Assembly (NCBI RefSeq): GCF_004803855.2
Contig: NZ_CP012552.1
Location: 930,001-994,000 of the forward strand
DNA: 64,000 nucleotides
Source: Campylobacter sp. RM16192
GTDB lineage: Bacteria; Campylobacterota; Campylobacteria; Campylobacterales; Campylobacteraceae
Reading direction: 5' to 3'
Below the pieces are notes generated by a model, which had not been told where the DNA came from, did no database searches, and was given only the letters and a program-made list of their open reading frames with translations. Below are positions 37,009 through 46,414 of the stretch, one piece after another. The stretch's first letter is position 1. The number at the start of each line of letters is the position of its first letter. The position numbers were made by a program, and so were the translations under genes.

Positions 37009-39508
37009 ATTTTTTGCAATCCTTATAGTTACGTTAAAGCATGGTATCAGCATCGAAAATATAAGTTTTAACGATTTTAAGATAGAGAAATTATATATAA
37101 AACTTGATAAAAAACTTATTTTAAGGGCTCAAAAATTAAAAATTCCAAAAACAAGCCACAAAGACAGCTCAAACGAAGACTTTTTAAGTCTTACGAACAA
37201 TATAATATGGGTTGATAGACTATTTAAGGAGATTATTTTAGAAAAGATCGAGTTTGAAGACAATGAGCTAACTGTGCTTTTTTACGAGAACGCCTTTCAT
37301 GTCGACACCGCTTATCTTACTTTGGATACCACATTTACAAGCCAAGAAAACGGTCTGTTTATAGATGTTTACAATCTTGCCTTTAAGGATTTTGACATTA
37401 ATCTAAGCGGAACATCAAATGCCGACATAAGACATAATATATATGATTTTAACGGCACTTTCGTGAGCCACGAACTTGACGGAAAGATGAAATTTCATCT
37501 TGAAAATGAGATTATAAACTACGATGTAAGCGACATAAACGCAAGCAGTCTAAAAAGCTTTATGCACGAGCTTGATGTCAAGCTAAATCTAAACGAAGAT
37601 GTTAAAAATTGGATATACGGCTACATTGTAGCGGATAACTATTTTGTGCATAATCTAAGCGGAAAAGTTGATCTAAAAAATCAAAATTTCTTCTTAAATG
37701 AACTTAGTGCCAAAGGAGTTTCTAAAAATCTAAAGGTCAAATTCGAAGATAGCTTGCCTGCTGCAATTGTTGAAGAAGCCGATATAGAGCTAAAAAACGG
37801 GACGCTTTATTTTAAGCTTAAAAAACCAAGATGGAATGGAAAGAATCTAAACGGATCAAATTTAGAAATTTATAAAATTTTTGATGAGAAAAATGCCGGA
37901 CTAATTTTAAATTTACAAACAAACTCAATCTACGATAAAGCGGTTAATTCTATACTAAAAGCTTATGATATAAATGTGCCGATAGAACAAAAAAGCGGTA
38001 GAAATGTAGGAAAAATAAGCATTGATATTAAATTTGATCCGCTTAAATTAACGCCAAATGGCAAATTTAAAGCAAAAGATAGCAAGATTGATATAGCTGG
38101 CGCGATGTTTAATGTAAAAGAGGCGATAGTAGAGATAAGAGATGATAAAATAATCGTAGATGCCAAAGATAGCGGAATGGATTTTTTTAAGGGGGATATT
38201 AAAGTAGCCATAGATGCAACCAAAGAAAAAGGCGATGTTAACGGCACTATCAATAAATTTGATTTAAGTTTTGATGGCGAGGAGATAGTAAAATTAAAAA
38301 ATTTGCCACTAAACGCCTCTCTTGACTTTAGAAAGAAAGATGTGCTTTTTGATATCCTTGATCCAAGAATACAGTTAAGTTTCGGAGATGAAAGCACAAT
38401 AAGAATAGATGATATTTCAAAAATTTATGATTATTCGCCTTTAATTAAGCAGATTGGATTAAATAGTGGAAACTTCACACTAAAAACAAAAAATTTCGAT
38501 GATTTTGAAATTAGCCTAAGAAATGCGAAATTCAATATGCCATTTTTAAATAAAGACGGCTCAAAATACGATAGTGACGGCTTTGACATAAAGATAGGCG
38601 AGAATTTAATAACTGCAAATAGCCTCAGCAATAATCTAAATATTAACATCAAAGATAAAAAAACCGAAGTTCATATAAAAAATATGGACTTGATTATAGA
38701 CAATGGGATAATTTTAAACGATAATAACCGAAGTAAAAATAAAAATTTAGAGTTTTTTGGCTTAAATTCTGACCTGTTTGTAGCTGACTTAAATCGTACG
38801 TTGAAATTTTTAAGCTACAGCGGAAGTATCGTAAAAGACAAAACTCAATTTAATGCAAAACCTAAAAGCGGAAATGTAAGCATAGTTCAAAGCGACAAGA
38901 AATTTAATATGTTTGCAAACGACATAACAGGAGAGTTTGTAAATAGTCTTTTTGGGATGGATGGCTTTGATGGCGGATTTTTTAAGTTAAAGATAGTCGG
39001 AAATAACACTGATGATTTAAAGGGTGAGATAAGGCTACACGGCGCAAATTTAAAGAGTTATACATTTTACAACCAATTGCTAACATTTCTAAACTCAGTT
39101 CCATCTCTAATAATTTTTAAGACTCCAGACTTTACCGAAAAAGGCTTTCCTGTTAAATTTGGCAAAATTTTATTTGAAAAAAAAGGAGACTTGCTAAATA
39201 TTATGGCCATAGAATTAGAGGGCTCAAGTGCCGATATAGGAGGTCGCGGGACTATAAATTTAGCAACCAAAGAGATAGATGTGGATCTAGAGCTAAAGCT
39301 TTTAAAGGATGCAAGCTCGATAATAGGCTCGATTCCGATAGTAAATCAAATAATTCTTGGCAAAGATCGCAAGCTTTCAACAGTAATAAAAGTGCGCGGA
39401 ACGCTTGATAAGCCTAAATACTCAACTCAGGTTTTAGCCGATGCCTTAACGTCCCCACTTAAGATAATAAGAAACGTTCTGGAAGCACCATTTTTAATAT
39501 TTGAGTAA
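36950..39508 (+). CDS. AsmA-like C-terminal domain membrane protein (YhdP/TamB-like)
   Basis: An 852-residue protein with one N-terminal membrane helix (IWHILLFFIIFFAILIVTL) and a long beta-rich periplasmic body. The C-terminal part, KFGKILFEKKGDLLNIMAIE followed by SSADIGGRGTINLATKEIDV and PIVNQIILGKDRKLSTVIKV, is the AsmA-like C-terminal module. Relatives (YhdP, TamB) form bridges for phospholipid movement between membranes. A similar role is inferred. The ATG at 36950 has AGGA seven bases upstream. It overlaps the mltG 5' end on the other strand. Confidence 0.75.
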   Translation: MIIISQAIKKIWHILLFFIIFFAILIVTLKHGISIENISFNDFKIEKLYIKLDKKLILRAQKLKIPKTSHKDSSNEDFLSLTNNIIWVDRLFKEIILEKIEFEDNELTVLFYENAFHVDTAYLTLDTTFTSQENGLFIDVYNLAFKDFDINLSGTSNADIRHNIYDFNGTFVSHELDGKMKFHLENEIINYDVSDINASSLKSFMHELDVKLNLNEDVKNWIYGYIVADNYFVHNLSGKVDLKNQNFFLNELSAKGVSKNLKVKFEDSLPAAIVEEADIELKNGTLYFKLKKPRWNGKNLNGSNLEIYKIFDEKNAGLILNLQTNSIYDKAVNSILKAYDINVPIEQKSGRNVGKISIDIKFDPLKLTPNGKFKAKDSKIDIAGAMFNVKEAIVEIRDDKIIVDAKDSGMDFFKGDIKVAIDATKEKGDVNGTINKFDLSFDGEEIVKLKNLPLNASLDFRKKDVLFDILDPRIQLSFGDESTIRIDDISKIYDYSPLIKQIGLNSGNFTLKTKNFDDFEISLRNAKFNMPFLNKDGSKYDSDGFDIKIGENLITANSLSNNLNINIKDKKTEVHIKNMDLIIDNGIILNDNNRSKNKNLEFFGLNSDLFVADLNRTLKFLSYSGSIVKDKTQFNAKPKSGNVSIVQSDKKFNMFANDITGEFVNSLFGMDGFDGGFFKLKIVGNNTDDLKGEIRLHGANLKSYTFYNQLLTFLNSVPSLIIFKTPDFTEKGFPVKFGKILFEKKGDLLNIMAIELEGSSADIGGRGTINLATKEIDVDLELKLLKDASSIIGSIPIVNQIILGKDRKLSTVIKVRGTLDKPKYSTQVLADALTSPLKIIRNVLEAPFLIFE

Positions 39509-39545
39509 AATTTTACATATAATTTTATGTATTAATAAGGATTTC

Positions 39546-40313
39546 GTGGAAATTATAATAATTAGCTTAGCCGCATTTACAGCGTCTTTGCTTACTCTGT
39601 TTTCAGGTTTTGGACTTGGCACACTACTAATGCCTGTTATGGCAATCTTTTTTCCTGTTGATATAGCAGTTGCGATCACAGCTATAGTGCATTTTAGTAA
39701 TAATATATTCAAAGGAGCTTTGTTTGCTCGCTCTATAAACAAAGATATATTGCTAAGATTTGGGGTTTTAGCCATGATATTCTCGTTTATTGGAGCTTTA
39801 ACGCTAAACGCTCTAGGTAGTGCAAAAATTCTTTTTAATTACAAAATTCTTGATATGAATTTTCAAGTTGATACTATAAAATTTATCATAGGATTTTTGA
39901 TATTAATTTTTGTATTTATAGATATTATGCCTCAGTTTAAAAATATTAAATTTGAGCCTAAATTTTTACCGTCGGGAGGAATTCTAAGCGAATTTTTCGG
40001 AGGATTATCAGGGCATCAAGGTGCTTTTAGAAGTATGTTTTTAATAAAATGCAACATGCCAAAGGAACAATTTGTAGCTACAGGCATATTTATTGCCATT
40101 ATGGTTGATATTTCAAGGCTTATAGTATATGGTGCAAATTTTTCTAATATAGATGAAAATTTATATTTAGCTCTTATAGCAACTGTTTTTGCATTTATAG
40201 GTTCGTTTTTTGGTGCAAAACTCATTAAAAAGGTCACCATAGACTTTATCAAGATAATAATATTTATTCTTTTGATTTTTATAGCGCTATCTATGATGAC
40301 CGGTATTTTATAG
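39546..40313 (+). CDS. TauE/SafE-family permease
   Basis: A polytopic protein of about 255 residues with eight hydrophobic segments. The repeated TauE/SafE features are visible: SLLTLFSGFGLGTLLMPVMAIF and GGILSEFFGGLSGHQGAF with GxxSGxxG-type turns. Members transport sulfite, sulfonates or other organic anions. The substrate is unknown. I choose GTG 39546, which follows AAGGA. An upstream TTG at 39501 would overlap the preceding gene by 8 bp and has no ribosome site. Confidence 0.8.
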   Translation: MEIIIISLAAFTASLLTLFSGFGLGTLLMPVMAIFFPVDIAVAITAIVHFSNNIFKGALFARSINKDILLRFGVLAMIFSFIGALTLNALGSAKILFNYKILDMNFQVDTIKFIIGFLILIFVFIDIMPQFKNIKFEPKFLPSGGILSEFFGGLSGHQGAFRSMFLIKCNMPKEQFVATGIFIAIMVDISRLIVYGANFSNIDENLYLALIATVFAFIGSFFGAKLIKKVTIDFIKIIIFILLIFIALSMMTGIL

Positions 40314-40314
40314 G

Positions 40315-42312
40315 TTATTCATCTAATCTATTTTTAAAAGGGAAAATCAGCTCATGAGGACGCTTTAGCATCTGTTTAACAAGCTTTTTTAAGAAAGAAA
40401 AGAGATTTCCTATGCTTGTATCTCTTGATATTAAAGAGACCTTAAGAGCCAAAGCAAAGCTTACTATAAGATTGATTGAACCTATTAAAAACACACAAGC
40501 TAAGTAATACAAAAAGTCATAATAAGATATTTGCAAATGAGTTGATGCATAGCCTAAATTTGCACTAGAAAAAGCTACGTGAGCTATATCTAGAGGCAAA
40601 TTTAAGATATGGCCTATAAAAGGCGTAATTCCCAAAAGAATACCAAAGAAAAAATTTCCAGCCACAGTTCCGAGATGATCATGTATATATTCAGCTAGTT
40701 TAAGCCTTTTATCATCACCAAGAACCTTTTTCAACCAAGGATGGTGATAAAATCTCTCTTTAAGCTCCAGGCAATCTGCTCTATTATCAAAATATCCAGA
40801 TATTAGCCCTGAACAAAATAGCCAAACTCCGGCTATTGCCGCAAAGAAAAGAGGAACAAAAGGCTCTAAATTTTTTAGATAATAAGAAGCCTCACTAGGA
40901 TTTAAAATAGCCCCACTGCCATTTATAATAAAATGTGCAACCAAAAACGATGTCAGTAGAGCCAAACTTACATTGCCTACAACAGAGGCAAATTGAGATC
41001 TGCTAACCTTAAATATAAGCCCTATAAGCTTATCTTGATTTGCCATATTATCTTCTTCTTTTTCAACCTCTTTAGCAAATGTAGAAGCCGTCATCGCAGG
41101 CTGCTTGGTAGCTACAGTAAAGCCTATCAGGCTAATTATCACAAAGCCAAGGCCATAATTTAATCCTATTAGGATAGTTTGCGTTACAAATGAAAAGTCA
41201 GACTGAACTATATTGATTTTTAGTAGAGCCATAAATGCTATTATTACTCCAGCTCCGGCTGATTTTAAAAACATTTTAAAATACTCTTTTTTATTATCAA
41301 CCGTATAGTGTTCGCCATGCTCGCTAATATTGTTTGTAATACTTTTGGCTACTATGCGACTGCTTTGCCTATATACCTCGCTTAGAGAATTTCTAGTGGA
41401 GTTTCTTTTTGCAGACTCTTTAAAAAACTTAATAAAGGCTATACTAGACTCTTTTGTATCAAATTTTTTAATAAGTTCTAAAATATCTTCTACTCTTTTT
41501 ATAATCTGAATTAGACGCTCAAGCTCATATGTAACTGCGATAGAAATTCCTAAATTTACAGATTTTTTCTTAAATTTATCAATCTGATTTTTACACTGCT
41601 CTATAAGAACTTCCAAATGCTTTAAATCAAGCTTTGTAGAGCTTATCTCTATATGATCATCTTGCATCTTGCTAACAAATTTTGCCACATCTCTTTGAAG
41701 TGCTATAAATGCGGAGTCTCTGTTTAATATTGTATTATCAAGCCTGATGAAGTTATGATCAAATTCTTCAGAAGCTATCCTTATGGATAGTATCTCCATA
41801 GCGTATAATAGCTCATGAAAAAGATGTTTCTTGGTGGAGTGTATATGAGTTGAATTTGAAAAAATAGACGAAAATAGCTCTATCCATTTTTCATCATCTA
41901 TATTGCAAATCCATTTGTGATCATCACTATTTTTAAAAAGAGTAGCAAAAAGATATCTTAATTCGCCTTTATTTGGAGGATTTGGAAGAAATTTATTATA
42001 AAACCTCTCTTTTATCTCATATCCAAAGCCGTTTTTTGACAGGATGCCAAATTTACTGATATTGTTTGATAACTTTAATTTTATGAAAAATAGATTTACT
42101 TCATCAGAAATTTTATTTGAAATTTCGCTTTTTTGATTAAAAAACTCTATAAGCACATTTATTTTTGATTCTGTTAAATCAATATTTTCTAAATTTCCAG
42201 GTCTAATAAAATCTACTAAATTTTTTAGCTTAGCTACTACATCAGTCTCTTCAATCTCTATATCTTTTAATAATTTTTCAAATTCTACATTTATATCTTT
42301 GGTGTTTTTCAA
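40315..42312 (-). CDS. Gcr-family (site-specific recombinase-like) membrane protein
   Basis: A 665-residue protein. The first half is helical and soluble; the second half has about seven membrane segments (SAGAGVIIAFMALLKINIV, FVIISLIGFTVATKQPAM, NVSLALLTSFLVAHFII, and the conserved YIHDHLGTVAGNFFFGILLG). It belongs to the family called site-specific recombinase after gonococcal gcr. Nothing in it resembles a tyrosine or serine recombinase active site and the membrane segments argue against DNA recombination. It ends 1 bp from the converging TauE gene. Its start is 18 bp after the hypA stop. Function unknown. Confidence 0.65.
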   Translation of the reverse strand: MKNTKDINVEFEKLLKDIEIEETDVVAKLKNLVDFIRPGNLENIDLTESKINVLIEFFNQKSEISNKISDEVNLFFIKLKLSNNISKFGILSKNGFGYEIKERFYNKFLPNPPNKGELRYLFATLFKNSDDHKWICNIDDEKWIELFSSIFSNSTHIHSTKKHLFHELLYAMEILSIRIASEEFDHNFIRLDNTILNRDSAFIALQRDVAKFVSKMQDDHIEISSTKLDLKHLEVLIEQCKNQIDKFKKKSVNLGISIAVTYELERLIQIIKRVEDILELIKKFDTKESSIAFIKFFKESAKRNSTRNSLSEVYRQSSRIVAKSITNNISEHGEHYTVDNKKEYFKMFLKSAGAGVIIAFMALLKINIVQSDFSFVTQTILIGLNYGLGFVIISLIGFTVATKQPAMTASTFAKEVEKEEDNMANQDKLIGLIFKVSRSQFASVVGNVSLALLTSFLVAHFIINGSGAILNPSEASYYLKNLEPFVPLFFAAIAGVWLFCSGLISGYFDNRADCLELKERFYHHPWLKKVLGDDKRLKLAEYIHDHLGTVAGNFFFGILLGITPFIGHILNLPLDIAHVAFSSANLGYASTHLQISYYDFLYYLACVFLIGSINLIVSFALALKVSLISRDTSIGNLFSFLKKLVKQMLKRPHELIFPFKNRLDE

Positions 42313-42330
42313 TCATCTCGCCTTAAAAAC

Positions 42331-42672
42331 CTATCTCATCTCAAGACGCATCAGATACATATCCTCTCCGTCTATCACCCTTAAATCCTGACTGCCACAT
42401 TTTGGGCATGTGAAGTCATTTTCTCCTAATTGCGTATTTAGTCCGCACTGATTGCACTCTATGACTATATTTTGTACATTTATTACAAGTTTGGCGTTTG
42501 AGCAGATGGTCTCGTTTTTATATACATCAAAGGCGCTTTGCAAATAGTGTGGTTCAACTCCGCTTAGACGCCCTACTTTTATCTCTATTTTTATAATCTC
42601 TTTTGCATTTTGTTTTGCTGCATTTTGTTCGCAGAGTTTTACTAGATCTTGAACTATACTTAATTCGTGCAT
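42331..42672 (-). CDS. hypA: HypA, hydrogenase nickel incorporation protein
   Basis: HypA delivers Ni to the hydrogenase large subunit with HypB. The N-terminal MHELSIV supplies the nickel-binding His2, and the zinc site is CNQCG...CPKCG. Length 113 is normal. Last gene of the hypBCDEA operon. In Helicobacter it also serves urease, but no urease genes are here. Confidence 0.95.
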   Translation of the reverse strand: MHELSIVQDLVKLCEQNAAKQNAKEIIKIEIKVGRLSGVEPHYLQSAFDVYKNETICSNAKLVINVQNIVIECNQCGLNTQLGENDFTCPKCGSQDLRVIDGEDMYLMRLEMR

Positions 42673-42681
42673 CGCATTTTC

Positions 42682-43683
42682 CTAGCAAATTCTAGGTAAA
42701 AGCTCGCCTTTTGGAGCCTCTAGTAGTCTTTTTGAGCCGTATATGTTTTGAAGTATTACTCTTGAGTTTTGATCTTTTAAAATTTCGCCTATCAAGCTTG
42801 CATTTGCATCAAATTTTCTTAAAACTTCTAGCGCTTTCTCTTCGTCTTTAGCATCTACAGCCATTACAAACGTACCCTCATTAGCAAGCTCATAAGGTTC
42901 AAATCCAAATAGCTCGCAAACTCCAGCCACTTCGTCGCTAACTTTTACAAATTCATCTTTTATCAATATGTCAAATTTAGAAAATTTAGCCCACTCGTTT
43001 AAAACCGCACTTAGTCCGCCTCTGGTGGCATCTCGCATAGAAAATGGCTTTATACCAGCATTAAATAGCTCTTTAACTATCTCTTTTAAGCTCTTGCAAT
43101 CGCTTTTAAGATCTCCTCCTAGGCTTAATTCCTCCCTATTGGCAAGAACAACCGCTCCATGCCTTCCGATGTCGCCTGAAAGAAGTATTTTGGCTCCATG
43201 TTTTAATCCATCTAACCCTACAGGCTCATCTATAAGCTCTCCAATGCCGGAAGTATTTATAAAAATTCCATCGCATTTTCCTTTAGGAACTACTTTGGTA
43301 TCACCACAAATTACTTTAACGCCACAGCTTTTGCAAATATTAGCAAGAGATGTCAGAACTCGTTCAAGCTTATCTATCTCAAAACCTTCTTCAATGATAA
43401 GCGCACAGCTTAAATATTTGGCTATAGCTCCCACCATCGCAAGATCGTTTATAGTACCGCAAGCTGCTATCTTGCCTATATCTCCGCCATTAAAAAATAT
43501 TGGAGTTACCACAAAACTATCTGTGCTAAATGCTAATTTTCCGCTTAAATTTAATAGCGCAGAGTCATTTGATTGGCTTAAAATTTCGTTATCAAAAATC
43601 TTAAAAATCAGATCATTTATAAGAGAATTCATCTCCTCTCCGCCACCGCCGTGACTGAGCATTATCTTGCTGTCTTTACTCAA
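42682..43683 (-). CDS. hypE: HypE, carbamoyl dehydratase
   Basis: HypE converts a thiocarbamate on its C-terminal cysteine to a thiocyanate that becomes the CN ligand of the NiFe site. The C-terminus ends in LLPRIC, the required terminal cysteine. LSHGGGGEEMNSLI and FSTDSFVVTPIFF are the PurM-like ATP motifs. 333 residues. Overlaps hypD by 4 bp. Confidence 0.95.
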   Translation of the reverse strand: MSKDSKIMLSHGGGGEEMNSLINDLIFKIFDNEILSQSNDSALLNLSGKLAFSTDSFVVTPIFFNGGDIGKIAACGTINDLAMVGAIAKYLSCALIIEEGFEIDKLERVLTSLANICKSCGVKVICGDTKVVPKGKCDGIFINTSGIGELIDEPVGLDGLKHGAKILLSGDIGRHGAVVLANREELSLGGDLKSDCKSLKEIVKELFNAGIKPFSMRDATRGGLSAVLNEWAKFSKFDILIKDEFVKVSDEVAGVCELFGFEPYELANEGTFVMAVDAKDEEKALEVLRKFDANASLIGEILKDQNSRVILQNIYGSKRLLEAPKGELLPRIC

Positions 43684-44771
43684 ATCGATTCCTTTGCGTA
43701 TTTAAAATATGCCGCACAGGCTCCCTCGCTAGATACCATGCATGAGCCTATCGGATTTTTTGGAGTGCAGGCTTTGCCAAAAATTTTACAATCATACGGT
43801 TTTGCTCGTCCTCGTAAAATTTCTCCACATATACAAGCTTTACTCTCGGCTTTACTATTAACTTCGCAATCAAATTTCATTCTAGCGTCAAGATAGCTAA
43901 ACTCTTGACGTATTTTCATTCCGCTATCTTTTATAACCCCAAGTCCACGCCAATTAAAATCACATGGCTCAAAATATCTATTTATCAGCTCTTTGGCCTT
44001 TAAATTTCCGCTTCTACTCACAACTCTTGCGTATTCGTTATATACATCATGAGTGCCGGCATTTTGCTGACGAACTAAATTTAAAACCGAATCCATAATA
44101 TCAAGCGGCTCAAATCCGCTTACGGCTATAGGTCTTTTATAGTCCTTTGCGATATCTTCATAAATTTCATATCCAGTTATCACGCTTACGTGGCTTGGAC
44201 CCAAAAAGGCATCTATCTTTACGCTCTCATCGTCCATTATCGCTCTTACTGGAGCAGGAACTGTTACATGATTTATATGAAAAAATAAATTTTTTATGCC
44301 CATCTCTACTGTTTTTTGCATTATACTAGCAGTCATTGGAGTGGTGGTCTCAAAACCGATTGCAAAAAATATAATATTTTTGCTCAAATTTTCCTGAGCT
44401 ATCTTTATACAATCAAGCGGGCTATATAGCGCTCTAATATCAGCGCCCTCAGCTCTAAGCTTTTGAAGGCTTGTATTTGAGCCAGGAACCCTAAGCATAT
44501 CTGCTAGTGTGCATAGTATCACATCATCTCTAGAAGCGAGCTTAATAGCTTCATCTATCCTGCTCTTAGGCATTATGCACACAGGACAGCCTGGACCATG
44601 TATGAAGTTTATCTTCTCCCCTACAAGCCCGGTAAGGCCAAATTTCATAATACTATGAGTGTGTCCTCCGCAAATTTCCATGATATTTAGAGGCTTTATA
44701 CTCTCTTTTTTAATAAGTTCGCTAAGAGCTAAAATCAGATCTTTATCTCTAAATTCATTAATTAGAGTCAT
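43680..44771 (-). CDS. hypD: HypD, Fe(CN)2CO assembly protein
   Basis: HypD carries iron while CN and CO ligands are attached. GPGCPVCIMP is the catalytic cysteine motif, EICGGHTHSIM follows the start, and C-terminal cysteines for the [4Fe-4S] cluster are seen in CICGEILRGRAKPYDCKIFG. 363 residues. It overlaps hypC and hypE by 4 bp each. Confidence 0.95.
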   Translation of the reverse strand: MTLINEFRDKDLILALSELIKKESIKPLNIMEICGGHTHSIMKFGLTGLVGEKINFIHGPGCPVCIMPKSRIDEAIKLASRDDVILCTLADMLRVPGSNTSLQKLRAEGADIRALYSPLDCIKIAQENLSKNIIFFAIGFETTTPMTASIMQKTVEMGIKNLFFHINHVTVPAPVRAIMDDESVKIDAFLGPSHVSVITGYEIYEDIAKDYKRPIAVSGFEPLDIMDSVLNLVRQQNAGTHDVYNEYARVVSRSGNLKAKELINRYFEPCDFNWRGLGVIKDSGMKIRQEFSYLDARMKFDCEVNSKAESKACICGEILRGRAKPYDCKIFGKACTPKNPIGSCMVSSEGACAAYFKYAKESI

Positions 44772-45055
44772 CTTTTCTCACTCATAGCGCTTAAACCCAT
44801 ATCGCCCTCATCCTCATCTATCTCACCGCTAGCCATATCGTCGGCAATTTTTTTATAAATTTCTAAGCTTTCAAGTGCGAACTTAGTATCAATTTTTTCC
44901 ATTGCATATCCAACATGAATTAACACATATTCGCCTACTTTAACAGGATCGGATATGAGATCTAAGCTCACACGTCTAGTTACGCCCAAAGTCTCTACCA
45001 ATGCGACGTTATTCTCATCTATCTCAAGGACTTTTGATGGAATAGAAAGGCACAT
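44768..45055 (-). CDS. hypC: HypC, hydrogenase maturation chaperone
   Basis: HypC binds HypD and the pre-HydB large subunit to transfer the Fe ligand set. The mature N-terminus starts MCLSIP with the essential Cys2, followed by the small beta barrel (VLIHVGYAMEKID). 95 residues, with an acidic C-terminal tail. Overlap of 1 bp with hypB and 4 bp with hypD. Confidence 0.95.
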   Translation of the reverse strand: MCLSIPSKVLEIDENNVALVETLGVTRRVSLDLISDPVKVGEYVLIHVGYAMEKIDTKFALESLEIYKKIADDMASGEIDEDEGDMGLSAMSEKR

Positions 45056-45864
45056 TATCTAAACTCCTTTTTAAACTGCAAATAGTTTATCCATTTATCA
45101 ACGCCTTGACCTGTTTTGCTATCAAGCTCGATAATATCTACTTTTGGATTGAGTTTTCTAGCATCACTAATAACTTTTTTTACATCAAAATCAAAATGAG
45201 GAAGAAGTGAAATTTTAGTAATTATTACAAGATCTGCAGAGCGAAACATAACTGGATATTTGCTTACTTTATCGCTTCCTTCAGGAACTGAGATAAGCAC
45301 AACATTTAGGTTAGAGCCTACATCATAGCTTGCAGGACAGACTAAATTTCCAACATTTTCTATAAAAACTAGATCAAGATCGTTTAAAGGCAGATGATGA
45401 AGGCCTTCATGAACCATAAAAGCATCCAAATGACAGGTTTGCCCGGTTGTGATCTGATGAGCTTTGGCTCCAGCTTTTAATATCCTATCGGCATCTTGGT
45501 TTGTCTCTAAGTCACCCTCAACAACACCGATCTTAAATTTATCACTCTTTATAGTGGCTTCAAGAAGAGTGGTTTTGCCAGCACCTGGACTACTCATTAA
45601 ATTTATACATAAAATTCCATGCTCATCCAAATGATCTCTATTGTGCTGCGCCTCTTTGTCGTTTTCAGATAAAATTTTAGTAATTACTTCAATGGTCTTT
45701 GTCTCACCAAGCACAGGGTGAGCATGAGCTTCGTGAGTATGCTCATGATAGGCATTATGTCCATGATCGCCACCATGATCATGCGTATGAGAGTGAGTCG
45801 TTCCGTCAGCATGGGTATGAGTATGATTATGTCCGCCTAGTGAACATCCACAATCTTTGCACAT
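45055..45864 (-). CDS. hypB: HypB, nickel-binding GTPase with histidine-rich N-terminus
   Basis: HypB uses GTP to load nickel with HypA. The start MCKDCGCS holds the high-affinity nickel site, then residues 11-50 contain 15 histidines, a nickel-storage stretch. The G domain shows SSPGAGKTTL (91-100), VEGDLETNQDADRI, and ITKISLL (the NKxD counterpart region). ATG start behind AAAGGA. First gene of hypBCDEA. Confidence 0.96.
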   Translation of the reverse strand: MCKDCGCSLGGHNHTHTHADGTTHSHTHDHGGDHGHNAYHEHTHEAHAHPVLGETKTIEVITKILSENDKEAQHNRDHLDEHGILCINLMSSPGAGKTTLLEATIKSDKFKIGVVEGDLETNQDADRILKAGAKAHQITTGQTCHLDAFMVHEGLHHLPLNDLDLVFIENVGNLVCPASYDVGSNLNVVLISVPEGSDKVSKYPVMFRSADLVIITKISLLPHFDFDVKKVISDARKLNPKVDIIELDSKTGQGVDKWINYLQFKKEFR

Positions 45865-45937
45865 GTTATATCCTTTTTTGTGTTTTCAAAATAACAATAC
45901 TACTGATTTAAATTAAAATTTGGCTTATTTTTATCTT

Positions 45938-46414
45938 TTACTCTTTTAAAACTATCTCTTTTATCCTTGCGCTACCATTATCCATTACCGATAAGATTGC
46001 CCAAGCGCCTTTTTGGCGGATATCCCTCTCTATTTGTAAGGCTTTATCAATAGGCATAAAAAATGCCTCTATTCCAAATTTTGCCCTATTTCCGTAAATT
46101 CTTCCGGTTAAAAATATTTGATTTTTAGGCTTTACAAAGCTGTATTCATCTTTTACATATGTACCATTTATATCTTTTAGTGCTAGATAAATTTTAGTTC
46201 CTGGCTTTTGAAGGTCTGCGTATTTAATCGGCAAAGCCGAAAAATCATAGTTCAGACTCACATAATTTCCTCTTAGTAAATCCCTTGGATCATAAAGAGT
46301 TACATCAACTTTAATTTCTTTGCCAAAATAAATAGGAGCATAGGCGTAAGTAAGCATTGCAATTAGGCTTAAAATTTGAAAAATAATGGCAAATATTAAA
46401 ATTTTAACTCTCAT
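45938..46414 (-). CDS. GDYXXLXY-family protein, function unknown
   Basis: A 158-residue protein with one N-terminal membrane helix (IFAIIFQILSLIAMLTYAYA) and a periplasmic domain with the motif LRGNYVSLNY, a variant of GDYxxLxY. The family is often encoded next to a DUF2157-type membrane protein, as here, overlapping by 11 bp. Function is unknown. The pair lies between nhaA and hypB. Confidence 0.72.
   Translation of the reverse strand: MRVKILIFAIIFQILSLIAMLTYAYAPIYFGKEIKVDVTLYDPRDLLRGNYVSLNYDFSALPIKYADLQKPGTKIYLALKDINGTYVKDEYSFVKPKNQIFLTGRIYGNRAKFGIEAFFMPIDKALQIERDIRQKGAWAILSVMDNGSARIKEIVLKE

Noticed and set aside
39501-39545. TTG 39501 as start of the TauE/SafE gene
   Set aside because: It has no ribosome site and overlaps the AsmA-like gene; GTG 39546 follows AAGGA.
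40315-42312. Integrase marking a genomic island beside the hyp genes
   Set aside because: Gcr-family protein with membrane segments; no integrase residues, tRNA target or attachment repeats are seen.
42968-43654. 228-residue plus-strand frame opposite hypE
   Set aside because: A shadow of hypE: composition follows the antisense of a well-supported gene, and it has no ribosome site.
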